Assembly (NCBI RefSeq): GCF_900108405.1
Contig: NZ_FNXG01000004.1
Coordinates: 304,943-368,942 of the forward strand
Origin: Paracoccus alkenifer
GTDB taxonomy: Bacteria > Pseudomonadota > Alphaproteobacteria > Rhodobacterales > Rhodobacteraceae
Direction: 5' to 3'
Length of the DNA: 64,000 nt
The notes beneath the pieces are model-generated. The model searched no databases. It worked only from the letters and a program-made list of their open reading frames with translations, and had not been told where the DNA came from. The position numbers and the translations under genes are program-made. This document shows, one piece after another, positions 9,004-20,263 of this stretch (its first letter is position 1; each line of letters starts with the position of its first letter).

Positions 9004-9051
9004 GCCGATGTAATGAACACATTATCGGCGGCAGTGCAAAATATTTTTTGC
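9004..9051. promoter_or_regulatory. Divergent promoter/operator region with two inverted repeats
   Basis: The 130-bp gap (8979-9108) between the SDR operon and the gntR gene holds an AT-rich island. One inverted repeat is TAATG-aaca-CATTA (9011-9024), extended outward by GCCGA (9004-9008) and TCGGC (9025-9029) with a two-base offset. A second is GCAAAA-tatt-TTTTGC (9036-9051). FCD-type GntR dimers usually bind short palindromes like these in their own divergent promoter. A minus-strand TTGCAC (9034-9039) could serve as -35 for the operon. Function is inferred. Confidence 0.5.
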
Positions 9052-9108
9052 GCAGACCCCGGGGTATGGATACATTTCTTGCCAAACCACCGCGAGAGGC
9101 GCATTTTT

Positions 9109-9855
9109 TTGACCGAGCCACACACCAGCACCGAACTGGCGATGCGCAAGCTGCGAGAGGCGATTCTCAGCGGCGAGCTGCTGCCGGGCGACAAGCTGCA
9201 TCAGGACCGGCTGGCCGATACGCTGGGGATCTCGCGCACGCCGCTGCGGGCGGCGCTGACCACGCTGGCCCAGACCGGGCTGGTCACCTATGAAAGCAAC
9301 CGCGGCTTTGCGGTGCGCGAGTTTTCCTTTGACGAGGTGGCCGGCGCATTCGCCGTGCGCGCCGAGCTAGAGGCGATGGCCTGCCGGCTGGCCGCCGGGC
9401 GCATGACCGAGACCGCGAACCAGCATCTGGCCCGGCTGGTCGCCGAGGGCGACCGCCTGCTGGAACCGGGGCAGCTGCTGCCCGACAAGCTGGGCGAATA
9501 CCGGCAGATGAACGTCGATTTCCACACCACGGTGATGCAGCTTTCGGGCAACCCGTGGATCACCAGCTTTGTGCAAAGCCTGCACAACGTGCCGGCGGCG
9601 TCCGACCGGGTCATCATGTGGCGCGATTTCCGCGTGATCGAGCGCTCGCACGACGACCACCGCCGCATCGCCCATGCGCTGGCGCTGGGTCAGGGCGAGC
9701 GCGCCAGCGCCATCATGCGCGAACACATCACCTTTGCGCTGGAACACCTGCACCTGCAATTGCAGCTTTACCCACAGGATTTCCTGCGCGTTCCCGTTTT
9801 CGACAAACCCGTGAAAGGCCGCACCGGCGGCCGCAGCAAAAGGACGAATCCATGA
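9109..9855 (+). CDS. GntR-family transcriptional regulator, FCD (FadR) subfamily
   Basis: This 248-residue protein has an N-terminal winged helix (residues about 5-75; recognition helix near GISRTPLRAALTTL) and an all-helical FCD ligand domain (about 80-215). The FCD metal-site residues can be picked out as D137/H139 (VDFH), H184 and H206. Such proteins usually repress a divergent catabolic operon until an organic acid binds. The start is probably the TTG at 9109, preceded by GAGAGG with 9-nt spacing. An ATG at 9142 is possible but would remove the first part of helix 1. The stop overlaps the ATG of the next GST gene (ATGA), so the two are translationally coupled. Confidence 0.9.
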   Translation: MTEPHTSTELAMRKLREAILSGELLPGDKLHQDRLADTLGISRTPLRAALTTLAQTGLVTYESNRGFAVREFSFDEVAGAFAVRAELEAMACRLAAGRMTETANQHLARLVAEGDRLLEPGQLLPDKLGEYRQMNVDFHTTVMQLSGNPWITSFVQSLHNVPAASDRVIMWRDFRVIERSHDDHRRIAHALALGQGERASAIMREHITFALEHLHLQLQLYPQDFLRVPVFDKPVKGRTGGRSKRTNP

Positions 9856-10466
9856 CGCTTCGCATCTTCTTTTCCCCCGCCTCGCCGTTTGTGCGCAAGG
9901 CGATGGTGGCCGCGCACGAGCGGGGGGTGGAAATCGAGAAACTGGCCTCGGCCGCCTGGCCGGTCAAACGCGACCCCAACATCGTCAAGCACAATTCCAC
10001 CGGCAAGGTGCCCTGCCTGTTGCTGGAAGACGACACCCCCGTTTTCGACAGCCGGGTGATTTCGGCGCTGATCGATTCGCAGGGGCGCACCGGGCAGACG
10101 CTGTATCCGCAGGACGACCGCCGCTTTACCGTCCTGACGCTTGAGGCGCTGGCGGATTCGATCTTGGAAGCCGCGCTGCTGCACCGCTATGAAAACGTCC
10201 TGCGCCCCGAGGACAAGCGCTGGGACGACTGGTCGCGCGGGCAGATGGAAAAGGTGGATTCCGGGCTGGACGACCTTGAGGGCCGCTGGTTCGACGCGCT
10301 TTCGGCCGAATTCCACGCCGGCGCCATCGCGGTGGCCTGCCTGCTGGGCTATCTGGATTTCCGCTTTGCCGACAAGGACTGGCGCAGCACCCACCCAAAG
10401 CTGGCGGAATGGTTCGAAACTGTATCCAAGCGTCCGTCGATGCAGGAAAATTTCCCGGCAGGTTGA
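9852..10466 (+). CDS. Glutathione S-transferase family protein (YibF-like)
   Basis: This 204-residue protein begins with a thioredoxin-fold GST domain: residues 8-16 read SPASPFVRK, where S11 is the likely catalytic residue. The cis-Pro motif KVPCLL and the DSR segment (Asp-Ser contacting glutathione) follow. The C-domain is helical, with AIAVACLLGYLDFR as the conserved core. It resembles E. coli YibF-type GSTs. The gene overlaps gntR by 4 nt and so shares its transcript. It may detoxify an electrophilic intermediate such as an enone made by the divergent pathway, but this is inference. Confidence 0.88.
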   Translation: MTLRIFFSPASPFVRKAMVAAHERGVEIEKLASAAWPVKRDPNIVKHNSTGKVPCLLLEDDTPVFDSRVISALIDSQGRTGQTLYPQDDRRFTVLTLEALADSILEAALLHRYENVLRPEDKRWDDWSRGQMEKVDSGLDDLEGRWFDALSAEFHAGAIAVACLLGYLDFRFADKDWRSTHPKLAEWFETVSKRPSMQENFPAG

Positions 10467-10589
10467 ATTTGTTTTCCGCACGAACGGTGCATATTTGCAA
10501 CAGTTCAGGACATGTTCCGGACAGGTTCATTGAAGGGGAACCGGCAGGCTCCCACCTATGTTGCACCAACGTGACCCGGAAATGAGGAC

Positions 10590-11240
10590 ATGATGAAAAT
10601 GATCAGAACAACTGCACTGGCGACCTCGCTGGCCATGCTGGCCGCTGCTCCTGCGCTGGCTGGCGGCTATGTCGCCCCCGTCGTCGACGTCGAGCCTGTC
10701 GTTGTCACCCCCGCCCCGATCATCGCTGCCTGGACCGGCGGCTATGTCGGTGCGAACCTGAACTACGGTAAGACCGACACGCTGGATCTTGGCGACGGAT
10801 TCTCCGCCCGCCCCGATGGCGCCAACGGTGCGCTGCGCGCCGGTTATGACTGGCAGCGTGGCAACGGCGTGTTCGGTCTGGGTGCCGAATACAACTTCAC
10901 CAAATACAAGGACGACATTACAGGCGTAGATGGTCCTGATGGTGAAGCCCGCCTGAAAGATCTCGGCATGGTCTTTGCCCGCGCCGGTTATGCGTTCAAT
11001 GACCAGACCATGGCTTACGGCCTGCTGGGCTATTCGCACGGCAAGCTGGAGCTTGCGAACGGAACCACCATCTCCGAAACGGTGAAAGGTCCGACCCTCG
11101 GGATCGGCGCCGAACACCGCTTCAACGAAAACTGGTCGGGCTATGCCGAATATGCGCACACCCGCTTCGGCACCGTCGATATCGTCGACCAGAAGGTCAA
11201 GCTGGACCAGGTCAAGCTTGGCGTGAACTTCCGCTTCTGA
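10590..11240 (+). CDS. Outer-membrane beta-barrel protein (opacity/Omp31-like porin family)
   Basis: This 216-residue protein has a 24-residue signal peptide (cleavage after AAPALA). A short linker rich in Val and Pro comes next, then an eight-stranded barrel pattern with alternating aromatic and polar residues: GGYVGANLNYG, GALRAGYDW, GVFGLGAEYNF, MVFARAGYAF, YGLLGYSHG, IGAEHRF, WSGYAEYAH. It ends in KLGVNFRF, the terminal Phe that the BAM complex recognises. Members sit in the outer membrane; the role is structural or diffusion-related and is not known here. GAGGAC precedes the tandem ATGs at 10590/10593. Base composition is a little less GC-rich than neighbouring genes, typical of a highly expressed surface protein. 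Confidence 0.88.
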   Translation: MMKMIRTTALATSLAMLAAAPALAGGYVAPVVDVEPVVVTPAPIIAAWTGGYVGANLNYGKTDTLDLGDGFSARPDGANGALRAGYDWQRGNGVFGLGAEYNFTKYKDDITGVDGPDGEARLKDLGMVFARAGYAFNDQTMAYGLLGYSHGKLELANGTTISETVKGPTLGIGAEHRFNENWSGYAEYAHTRFGTVDIVDQKVKLDQVKLGVNFRF

Positions 11241-11263
11241 TCCGTTCCTCCCCACGGATCGAC

Positions 11264-11292
11264 AAAGGCGCCCTCAAGGGGGCGCCTTTTTT
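11264..11292 (+). terminator. Intrinsic terminator after the outer-membrane protein gene
   Basis: A 10-bp stem (11264-11273 with 11280-11289, 6-base loop) built on GGCGCC is followed by a T run to 11292. It lies between the convergent outer-membrane protein gene and narR. Confidence 0.9.
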
Positions 11293-11307
11293 CATTTCCC
11301 CGCAGAG

Positions 11308-12084
11308 CTACGAGGACGGATCGTCGATCAGCGGATGGGGCTTGGCAAAACGTTCCAGATCCTGCTGGTTGCCGATGGTGATTTGCATCCCGTCCACCGA
11401 CACCCCATAGGGCTGCAACCCCTTGAACGCCCGGCTGAGGTTTTCGGGCGTCATCCCCAGAAACGACGCCAGCCGGCGCTTTTCAAAGTCCAGATCGAAA
11501 ACCGCGCCGCCGCCCGCGCGTCTTTGCTGCCGCAACAGGAAATTGGCCAGCCGTTCCAGCGAGCTGCGCAGTTGCAGATCCTTTTGCGTCTTGACGACCG
11601 CGCGATAGCCCTGCGCCAGCTCGGTCACCACGGCGCGCGCAAAGTTGTTGTCGACATTGAACACCGCGCGCACGTCCTGGCTGGGGATCAGGACGATCCG
11701 GCTTTTTTCCAGCGTCCGCGCCGACATCAGATAGACCGCATCCTTGATCGTCGCGGCAAGGATAAAGGTCGAGACCGGGCGCATGGTGGCCATGCAGGCA
11801 TCCTTGCCGTTCCACGACGCGAACAAATCCACCGACCCCGAGATCAGCACATGCAGGAAATCGCTGCGCTCGCCCTCGGTCAGCAGATCGACCTGCGGCG
11901 GAAAGTTCTGCACATAGGCGCCGCGCATCAGCGCCGCGAAATTTTCGTCCGACATCTGCGAGAACAGATGCAGCTGCCGCACCGCCTGAACGCTTTCGCT
12001 GGGGCAGTTGCCGGCCCATCTGTCGTCGCCGGGCCGCTGTGGGGCCGATTGATTATTGTCCGGCCCGGAATTGATTTCTGACAT
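11308..12084 (-). CDS. narR: Crp/Fnr-family regulator NarR
   Basis: This 258-residue CRP/FNR-type protein has a cyclic-nucleotide-binding fold (residues about 30-150) and a C-terminal winged helix (RRLASFLGMTPENLSRAF). Only two cysteines are visible (GNCPSES and KDACMAT), so the four-cysteine [4Fe-4S] set of FNR is absent. In Paracoccus pantotrophus, NarR is a cluster-less FNR relative encoded next to narKGHJI and needed for nar expression in response to nitrate or nitrite. The divergent position next to narK matches that exactly. GAGG lies upstream of the ATG at 12084. The effector-sensing residues cannot be seen from sequence. Confidence 0.9.
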   Translation of the reverse strand: MSEINSGPDNNQSAPQRPGDDRWAGNCPSESVQAVRQLHLFSQMSDENFAALMRGAYVQNFPPQVDLLTEGERSDFLHVLISGSVDLFASWNGKDACMATMRPVSTFILAATIKDAVYLMSARTLEKSRIVLIPSQDVRAVFNVDNNFARAVVTELAQGYRAVVKTQKDLQLRSSLERLANFLLRQQRRAGGGAVFDLDFEKRRLASFLGMTPENLSRAFKGLQPYGVSVDGMQITIGNQQDLERFAKPHPLIDDPSS

Positions 12085-12257
12085 CGTGGCCTCGCTAGAT
12101 TACCGTCCCGCGACATGAAAATTTTCGGTAAGCTATTTATTTCATTATGCTTTATGCCGAACAATGACTCAGATCAAGTTCCGGGCGGAATTTTTGCCGA
12201 AAGAGCGGGTGGACCGTCCTGCCCCGGGTCGGCCCATTCTTTCCGGAGGCCACTGCC
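12085..12257. promoter_or_regulatory. narR-narK divergent promoter region with FNR-type site
   Basis: An FNR-like site ATGAC-tcag-ATCAA spans 12164-12177; its right half is perfect and its left half has two mismatches to TTGAT. Closer to narR there is a palindrome GAAAATTTTC (12117-12126) and an inverted repeat TTACCG (12100-12105) / CGGTAA (12126-12131). FNR or NarR binding for oxygen and nitrate control is expected for this cluster. Assigning each element to a protein is inference. Confidence 0.6.
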
Positions 12258-14987
12258 ATGCAGACCCTAGCCCCAGCCCCTCGTGCGGACCAGGCCCGCG
12301 CGCTTGGGCTGAGCACCATTGCCTTTACCGCGTGTTTCGCAGTCTGGACGATCTTTTCCATCATCGGCGTCGCCATCAAGGACGAGCTGGGGCTGAACGA
12401 CACCCAGTTCGGGCTGCTGGTCGCCACCCCGGTCCTGACCGGATCGCTGGTCCGCATCTTTCTGGGCGTCTGGACGGAAAGATACGGCGGGCGCATCGTC
12501 TATTCGGCGCAGATGCTGCTGACTGCGCTGGCGACATGGGCGCTGACGCTGGCCGACAGCTATACGATGTATCTGCTGGCCGCGCTTGGCGTCGGGCTTG
12601 CCGGCGGCTCGTTCATCATCGGCGTGGCCTATGTCAGCCGCTGGTATGATTCGTCGCAGCAGGGCACCGCGCTTGGCATCTTTGGCGCCGGAAATGTCGG
12701 CGCCGCGGTCACCAAGTTCCTGGCCCCGTTTGTCATGGTCGCCTTTGGCTGGCACGGCGTGGCCTATGTCTGGGCCGCCGGGCTGGCGCTGATGGGGGTG
12801 GTGTTCTTCGTCTTTGCCAAGGACGACCCGCAGCTGATCGAGCGGCGCCGCACCGGCGTCCGCGCGCCCTCGTTCGCGGAACAGTTCGCGCCGCTCAAGA
12901 ACCTGCAAGTGTGGCGGTTTTCGCTGTATTATTTCTTTGTCTTCGGCGCCTTCGTGGCGCTGGCGCTGGCGCTGTGGCTGCCGCATTACCTGATCAACGT
13001 CTATGATGTGGATGTCCGCACCGCCGGCATGGCGGCGGCCTCGTTCAGCCTGTCGGCCAGCCTGTTTCGCGCCTATGGCGGGCATCTGTCCGACAAGTTC
13101 GGCGCCCGCTCGGTCATGTACTGGACCTTTGGCTTTGCGCTGCTGTTTTTGTTCATGCTGTCCTATCCGCCGACGGCCTACACCATCCAGACCAAGCAGG
13201 GCCCGGTCGCCTTTGCGACCTCGATGAGCCTGTGGCCCTTTGTCATCATCCTGTTCGCGCTGGGTTTCTTCATGAGCCTGGGCAAGGCGGCGGTGTTCAA
13301 GCACATCCCGGTCTACTACCCCAACCACGTCGGCGCGGTCGGCGGGCTGGTCGGCATGATCGGCGGGCTTGGCGGCTTTGTGCTGCCCATCGCCTTTGGG
13401 GCGCTGCTGGACCTGACCGGCATCTATACCTCGTGCTTTGCGATGCTGTTCGTGATCGTGGCGGTGTCGCTGGCGTGGATGCACCTGTCGGTGCGCTCGA
13501 TGGAGCGCAAGGCCCATGGCCGGGCGCTGGACCGCCTGCCCGCCCTGCCCGAAATGCAGGAAATCCACGACCCCGAGCGCACGGTGATGCCGCGGGTGCT
13601 GGACGACTGGCGCCCCGAAGACCCGCAGTTCTGGGCCGAAAAGGGCCGCGCCATCGCCCGGCGCAACCTGTGGATCTCGATCCCGGCGCTGCTGCTGGCG
13701 TTCGCGGTCTGGATGGTATGGTCGATGGTGGTGGCGCGGCTGCCCGCCATCGGTTTCGCCTTTACCCCCGACCAGCTGTTCTGGCTGGCGGCGCTGCCGT
13801 CGCTGTCTGGCGCCACGCTGCGGATCTTTTACAGCTTCGTGGTGCCGATCTTTGGCGGGCGGCTGTGGACCACGCTGTCCACCGCCTCGCTGCTGCTGCC
13901 TGCGATCGGCATCGGCTATGCGGTGCAGAACCCCGACACCCCCTATTTCATCTTTCTGACGCTGGCGCTGCTGTGCGGGCTGGGCGGGGCCAATTTTGCC
14001 TCGTCCATGGCGAATATCGGCTATTTCTTCCCCCGCGCGGAAAAGGGCCATGCGCTGGCGCTGAACGCGGGGCTGGGCAACCTGGGCGTCAGCGTCATGC
14101 AGTTCCTGGTGCCGGTGGTCATCACCATGGGCGTGTTCGGCGCCATGGGCGGCGCGCCGCAGACGCTGAGCGACGGCGGCCAGCTGTGGATCCAGAACGC
14201 CGGCTTTGTCTGGGTGCCCTTCATCCTGGCCGCGACGGTCGCCGCCTGGCTGGGGATGAACGACGTGGCCGACGCCAAGGCCAGCTTTGCGCAGCAGTCG
14301 GTGATCTTTGGCCGCGCGCATAACTGGGTGATGTGCGTGCTTTACATCGGCACCTTCGGCAGCTTCATCGGCTATTCGGCGGGCTTCCCGCTGCTGTCCA
14401 GGATCGCCTTTCCTCAGGTGAACGCGCTGCAATACGTGTTCCTGGGGCCGCTGGTGGGGGCGCTGTCGCGCGCCGGCACCGGCTGGATCAGCGACCGCTT
14501 TGGCGGCGGGCGGGTCACATTCTGGGTGTTCGTCGGCATGATCGCGTCGGTGCTGGCGGTGATCCTGGCGCTGCAAGCGGGCAGCTTTGCGGCGTTTTTC
14601 ATGGGCTTCATGGCGCTGTTCTTCTTTACCGGGGTCGGCAATGCCTCGACCTTCCAGATGATCCCGGTGATCATGGGCCACGAGGTTCCGCGCCTGATGC
14701 CGCAGCTGACGGCGCCCGAGCGCGCCCGGCAGATCGCCATGGAATCGGCGGGGATCACCGCCTTTTCCAGCGCCATCGGCGCTTACGGCGGCTTTTTCAT
14801 CCCCAAGGCTTACGGCTCGTCCATCGCCATGACCGGCAGCCCGATCGGCGCGCTGTGGCTGTTTCTGGGCTTTTACGTGATCTGCCTGGGCATCACCTGG
14901 CTCGCCTATACGCGGCGGGGCGGGCTTCTTCATGACATCGAGCGCGGCCGTGCGATCCCCGGCGCCCTCGCCCAGCCTGCACAATAA
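12258..14987 (+). CDS. narK: NarK nitrate/nitrite transporter, NarK1-NarK2 fusion
   Basis: This 909-residue membrane protein consists of two complete major-facilitator domains (about 1-430 and 470-900), so about 24 membrane helices in all. Each half has the nitrate/nitrite porter pattern, for example GLAGGSFIIGVAYVSRWY in the first and GLGGANFASSMANIGYFFP in the second. In Paracoccus the fused protein combines a NarK1-type proton-nitrate symporter with a NarK2-type nitrate/nitrite antiporter, feeding the cytoplasmic NarG site. GGAGG lies 8 nt before the ATG. narG starts 15 nt after the stop, so it is the first gene of a narKGHJI operon. Confidence 0.95.
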   Translation: MQTLAPAPRADQARALGLSTIAFTACFAVWTIFSIIGVAIKDELGLNDTQFGLLVATPVLTGSLVRIFLGVWTERYGGRIVYSAQMLLTALATWALTLADSYTMYLLAALGVGLAGGSFIIGVAYVSRWYDSSQQGTALGIFGAGNVGAAVTKFLAPFVMVAFGWHGVAYVWAAGLALMGVVFFVFAKDDPQLIERRRTGVRAPSFAEQFAPLKNLQVWRFSLYYFFVFGAFVALALALWLPHYLINVYDVDVRTAGMAAASFSLSASLFRAYGGHLSDKFGARSVMYWTFGFALLFLFMLSYPPTAYTIQTKQGPVAFATSMSLWPFVIILFALGFFMSLGKAAVFKHIPVYYPNHVGAVGGLVGMIGGLGGFVLPIAFGALLDLTGIYTSCFAMLFVIVAVSLAWMHLSVRSMERKAHGRALDRLPALPEMQEIHDPERTVMPRVLDDWRPEDPQFWAEKGRAIARRNLWISIPALLLAFAVWMVWSMVVARLPAIGFAFTPDQLFWLAALPSLSGATLRIFYSFVVPIFGGRLWTTLSTASLLLPAIGIGYAVQNPDTPYFIFLTLALLCGLGGANFASSMANIGYFFPRAEKGHALALNAGLGNLGVSVMQFLVPVVITMGVFGAMGGAPQTLSDGGQLWIQNAGFVWVPFILAATVAAWLGMNDVADAKASFAQQSVIFGRAHNWVMCVLYIGTFGSFIGYSAGFPLLSRIAFPQVNALQYVFLGPLVGALSRAGTGWISDRFGGGRVTFWVFVGMIASVLAVILALQAGSFAAFFMGFMALFFFTGVGNASTFQMIPVIMGHEVPRLMPQLTAPERARQIAMESAGITAFSSAIGAYGGFFIPKAYGSSIAMTGSPIGALWLFLGFYVICLGITWLAYTRRGGLLHDIERGRAIPGALAQPAQ

Positions 14988-15002
14988 GGAAAGGACAGCC
15001 AG

Positions 15003-18000
15003 ATGAGCCATCTGCTGGACAGACTGAACTTCCTGCGGTCCTCGAAAGTCGAGACCTTCTCGGACGGCCACGGCCAGGTGACCCGCGAAAACCGCGACTG
15101 GGAGGACACCTATCGCAACCGCTGGCGCCACGACAAGATCGTGCGCTCGACCCACGGGGTGAACTGCACCGGGTCGTGCAGCTGGAAAATCTACGTCAAG
15201 TCGGGGATCGTGACCTGGGAAACCCAGCAGACCGATTATCCGCGCACCCGCCCCGACCTGCCCAACCACGAGCCGCGCGGCTGCGCGCGCGGCGCGTCCT
15301 ACAGCTGGTATCTCTACTCGGCCAACCGGGTAAAGAACCCGCTGGTGCGCGGGCGGCTGATGAAGGTGTGGCGCGAGATGCGCCGGACCATGACCCCGAT
15401 CCAGGCCTGGACCCGGATCCAGTCCGACCCGATCCTGCGGCAATCCTATGTCGAGACCCGCGGCAAGGGCGGTTTCGTGCGCGCCAGCTGGGACGAGGCG
15501 ACCGAGATCGTGGCGGCGGCGAACGCCTATACCGCCCGCACCTACGGCCCCGACCGGGTGTTCGGCTTTTCGCCGATCCCGGCGATGTCGATGATCAGCT
15601 ACGCCGCCGGCTCGCGCTATCTGTCGCTGATGGGCGGGGTCTGCATGTCGTTTTATGACTGGTATTGCGACCTGCCGCCGGCCTCGCCGATGACCTGGGG
15701 CGAACAGACCGACGTGCCGGAAAGCGCCGACTGGTATAACTCGGGCTATCTGCTGATCTGGGGCTCGAACGTGCCGCAGACGCGCACGCCGGACGCGCAT
15801 TTCTATACCGAGGTCCGTTACAAGGGCACCAAGTCGGCGGTGATCTGCCCCGATTATTCCGAGGCGGCCAAGTTCGGCGACGTGTGGCTGAACGCCAAGC
15901 AGGGCACCGACGCGGCGCTGGCGATGGCCTTTGGCCACGTCATCCTGCGCGAGTTCCATTTGGACCGGCAGGCCGAATATTTCGAGGAATACTGCCGCAA
16001 ATATTCCGATTTCCCGATGCTGGTCCGACTGGACGAACAGGACGGGCGGCTGGTGCCCGGCCGGTTCCTGCGCGCCGACGATCTGGACGGCAAGCTGGGG
16101 GAAAGCAACAACCCCGAATGGAAAACCGTCGCCATCGACGACCGCTCGGGCGGGCTGGTGGCGCCGAACGGTGCCATCGGCTATCGCTGGGGCGAAGCGG
16201 GGGAATGGAACCTCGAAGAAAAGGCCGCGGGCGCCGAGACCTCGCTGCGCATGTCGCTGGTTCTCGACAGCGACCATGACGAGATCGCTTGCGTCGATTT
16301 CCCCTATTTCGGCGGCGACGCGGTGGGCCAGTTCGCCACCGACGCCGACCACCCCGACGTGCTGACCCGCAACATCCCGGTCAGGACGATCCGCACCGCC
16401 CTGGGCGAGATCAAGGTGGCGACGGTCTTTGACCTGTTCTGCGCCAACTACGGGCTTGACCGGGGCCTGGGCGGGCGCTGGGTCACGTCAAGCTATGACG
16501 ACGACATGCCCGGCACCCCCGCCTGGGCCGAGCGCATCACCGGGGTGGCCCGCGACAAGATCATCCATGTCGCGCGCGAATTCGCCTCGAACGCCGAAAA
16601 GACCCGCGGCAAGTCCATGATCATCATCGGCGCGGCGATGAACCACTGGTTCCACATGGACATGAACTATCGCGGCGTCATCAACATGCTGGTGATGTGC
16701 GGCTGCGTCGGCCAGTCGGGCGGTGGCTGGGCGCATTACGTGGGGCAGGAAAAGCTGCGCCCGCAGACCGGCTGGCAGCCGCTGGCCTTTGCACTGGACT
16801 GGAACCGCCCGCCGCGGCACATGAACGCGACCAGCGCCTGGTATGCCCATACCGACCAGTGGCGCTACGAGACGCTGACCGCGGACGACATCCTGTCGCC
16901 CACCGCGCCCGCCGGCGACTGGGACATCAGCCTGATCGACTATAACATCCGGGCCGAGCGGATGGGCTGGCTGCCCTCGGCCCCGCAGCTCAAGACCAAC
17001 CCGCTTGAGGTGGCCCGCGCCGCCAAGGCATCCGGGAAAGAGATCGCGGCCTATGTGGCCGAGGAACTCAAGTCCGGGCGGCTGGAACTGTCCTGCGAAG
17101 ACCCGGACGATCCCGCCAACTGGCCGCGCAACCTGTTCGTCTGGCGCTCGAACCTGCTTGGCTCGTCCGGCAAGGGGCATGAATATTTCCTCAAGCACCT
17201 GCTGGGCACCGACCACGGCGTGCTGGGCCGTGACTTGGGCGAGGAGGGGGGCCAGCTGCCGAAAGAGGCCCGCTGGCACCAGGACGGCCCGCGCGGCAAG
17301 CTGGACCTGCTGGTGACCATCGACTTTCGCATGTCCACCACCTGCGTCTATTCCGACATCGTGCTGCCCACGGCCAGCTGGTATGAAAAGGACGACCTGA
17401 ACACCTCGGACATGCACCCGTTTATCCACCCGTTGCAGGCGGCGGTGGACCCGGCTTACGAATCGAAATCCGACTGGGAGATCTTCAAGGCGATCGCCAG
17501 GAAGTTCAGCGAGGTCGCGCCGGAAATCCTGGGGGTCGAGACCGACATCGTGGCGCTGCCCACGCTGCACGACACCCCGGGCGAACTGGCGCAGGATCAG
17601 GTCAGGGACTGGAAAAAGGGCGAATGCGACCTGATCCCCGGCAAGACCGCGCCGGCCTTTATCGCCGTCGAGCGCGACTTTGCCGCGGTTTACGAACGCT
17701 TTACCTCGCTTGGGCCGCTGCTGGACAAGCTGGGCAACGGCGGCAAGGGCATCTCGTGGGACACCCAGACCGAGATCGACAATCTCAAGGATCTGAACGG
17801 CGTCAAGGCTGACGGCCCCGCCAAGGGTCGGCCCATCATCGACACCGCCATCGACGCGGCCGAGGTGATCCTGATGCTGGCCCCCGAAACCAACGGCGAG
17901 GTGGCCGTCAAGGCGTGGCAGGCACTGGAAAAGGCCACCGGCCGCCCCCACGCCCATCTGGCCGAGGGCGAGCATCACAACAAGATCCGCTTTCGCGACA

Positions 18001-18739
18001 TCGCCGCGCAGCCGCGCAAGATCATCTCGTCGCCCACCTGGTCGGGCATCGAAAGCGACAAGGTCAGCTACAACGCCGGCTATACCAACGTCCACGAGCT
18101 GATCCCGTGGCGCACGCTGACCGGGCGCCAGCAGCTGTATCAGGACCATCTGTGGATGCGCGCCTTTGGCGAGGGCTTCATGTCCTATCGCCCGCCGGTA
18201 GACCTCAAGACCGTCACCGCCGAGATCAACCACGAGGCGCGCGACGGCGAACCGCATGTGGTGTTGAACTTCATCACCCCCCACCAGAAATGGGGCATCC
18301 ACTCGACCTATACCGACAACCTGCTGATGCTGACGCTGAACCGCGGCGGCCCGGTGATCTGGATTTCGGAAAACGACGCAAGGACCGCCGGCATCGTCGA
18401 TAACGACTGGGTGGAACTTTACAACGTCAACGGGGCGCTGACCGCGCGGGCGGTGGTCAGCCAGCGGATGAAGGACGGCACCACCTTCATGTATCACGCG
18501 CAGGAAAAGATCGTGAACACGCCCGGTTCCGAAAAGACCGGCAAGCGCGGCGGCATCCACAACTCGGTCACCCGCACGGTGCTGAAACCCACCCACATGA
18601 TCGGCAGCTACGCCCAGCAGTCCTACGGCTTCAACTATTACGGAACCGTGGGCGCCAACCGGGACGAGTTCGTGATCGTCAGGAAGATGAAAAAGGTCGA
18701 CTGGCTCGACCAGCCAGCTACCCGAAAGGAGGCAGCGGA

Positions 18740-18743
<4 letters not shown>
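15003..18743 (+). CDS. narG: Respiratory nitrate reductase alpha subunit NarG
   Basis: This 1246-residue molybdoprotein is the catalytic subunit that reduces nitrate to nitrite on the cytoplasmic face. It has no Tat or Sec signal of the periplasmic kind. The N-terminal His/Cys cluster motif THGVNCTGSCSW lies near residue 50 (FS0 cluster), and the Mo-bis-MGD region includes the ADWYNSGYLLIWGSNVPQT stretch. The C-terminal molydopterin-binding domain contains TPHQKWGIHSTYTDN. Length matches other NarG proteins. It overlaps narH by 4 nt (ATGA). Confidence 0.98.

Positions 18744-20262
<1,519 letters not shown>

Positions 20263-20263
<1 letters not shown>

Noticed and set aside
9066..9108. ATG at 9066 as the start of the gntR gene
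   Set aside because: It is in a different frame from the regulator; the TTG at 9109 with a well-placed GAGAGG fits better.
6591..9293. A 900-codon plus-strand frame opposite dctM, dctQ and SDR
   Set aside because: Composition is dominated by His, Arg, Asp, Gln and Gly; the minus strand has coherent transporter genes with overlapping starts.
9852..10466. GST as a LigE/LigF-type beta-etherase of lignin breakdown, with SDRs as LigD-like
   Set aside because: The N-terminal motif (SPASPFVRK) and length match YibF-like GSTs better, and no other lignin-pathway gene is nearby.
12267..16352. A 1361-codon open frame on the minus strand across narK and narG
   Set aside because: It is antisense to two clear genes, is rich in His, Arg, Gln and Gly as expected of GC-rich shadow frames, and has no domain or ribosome-binding site.
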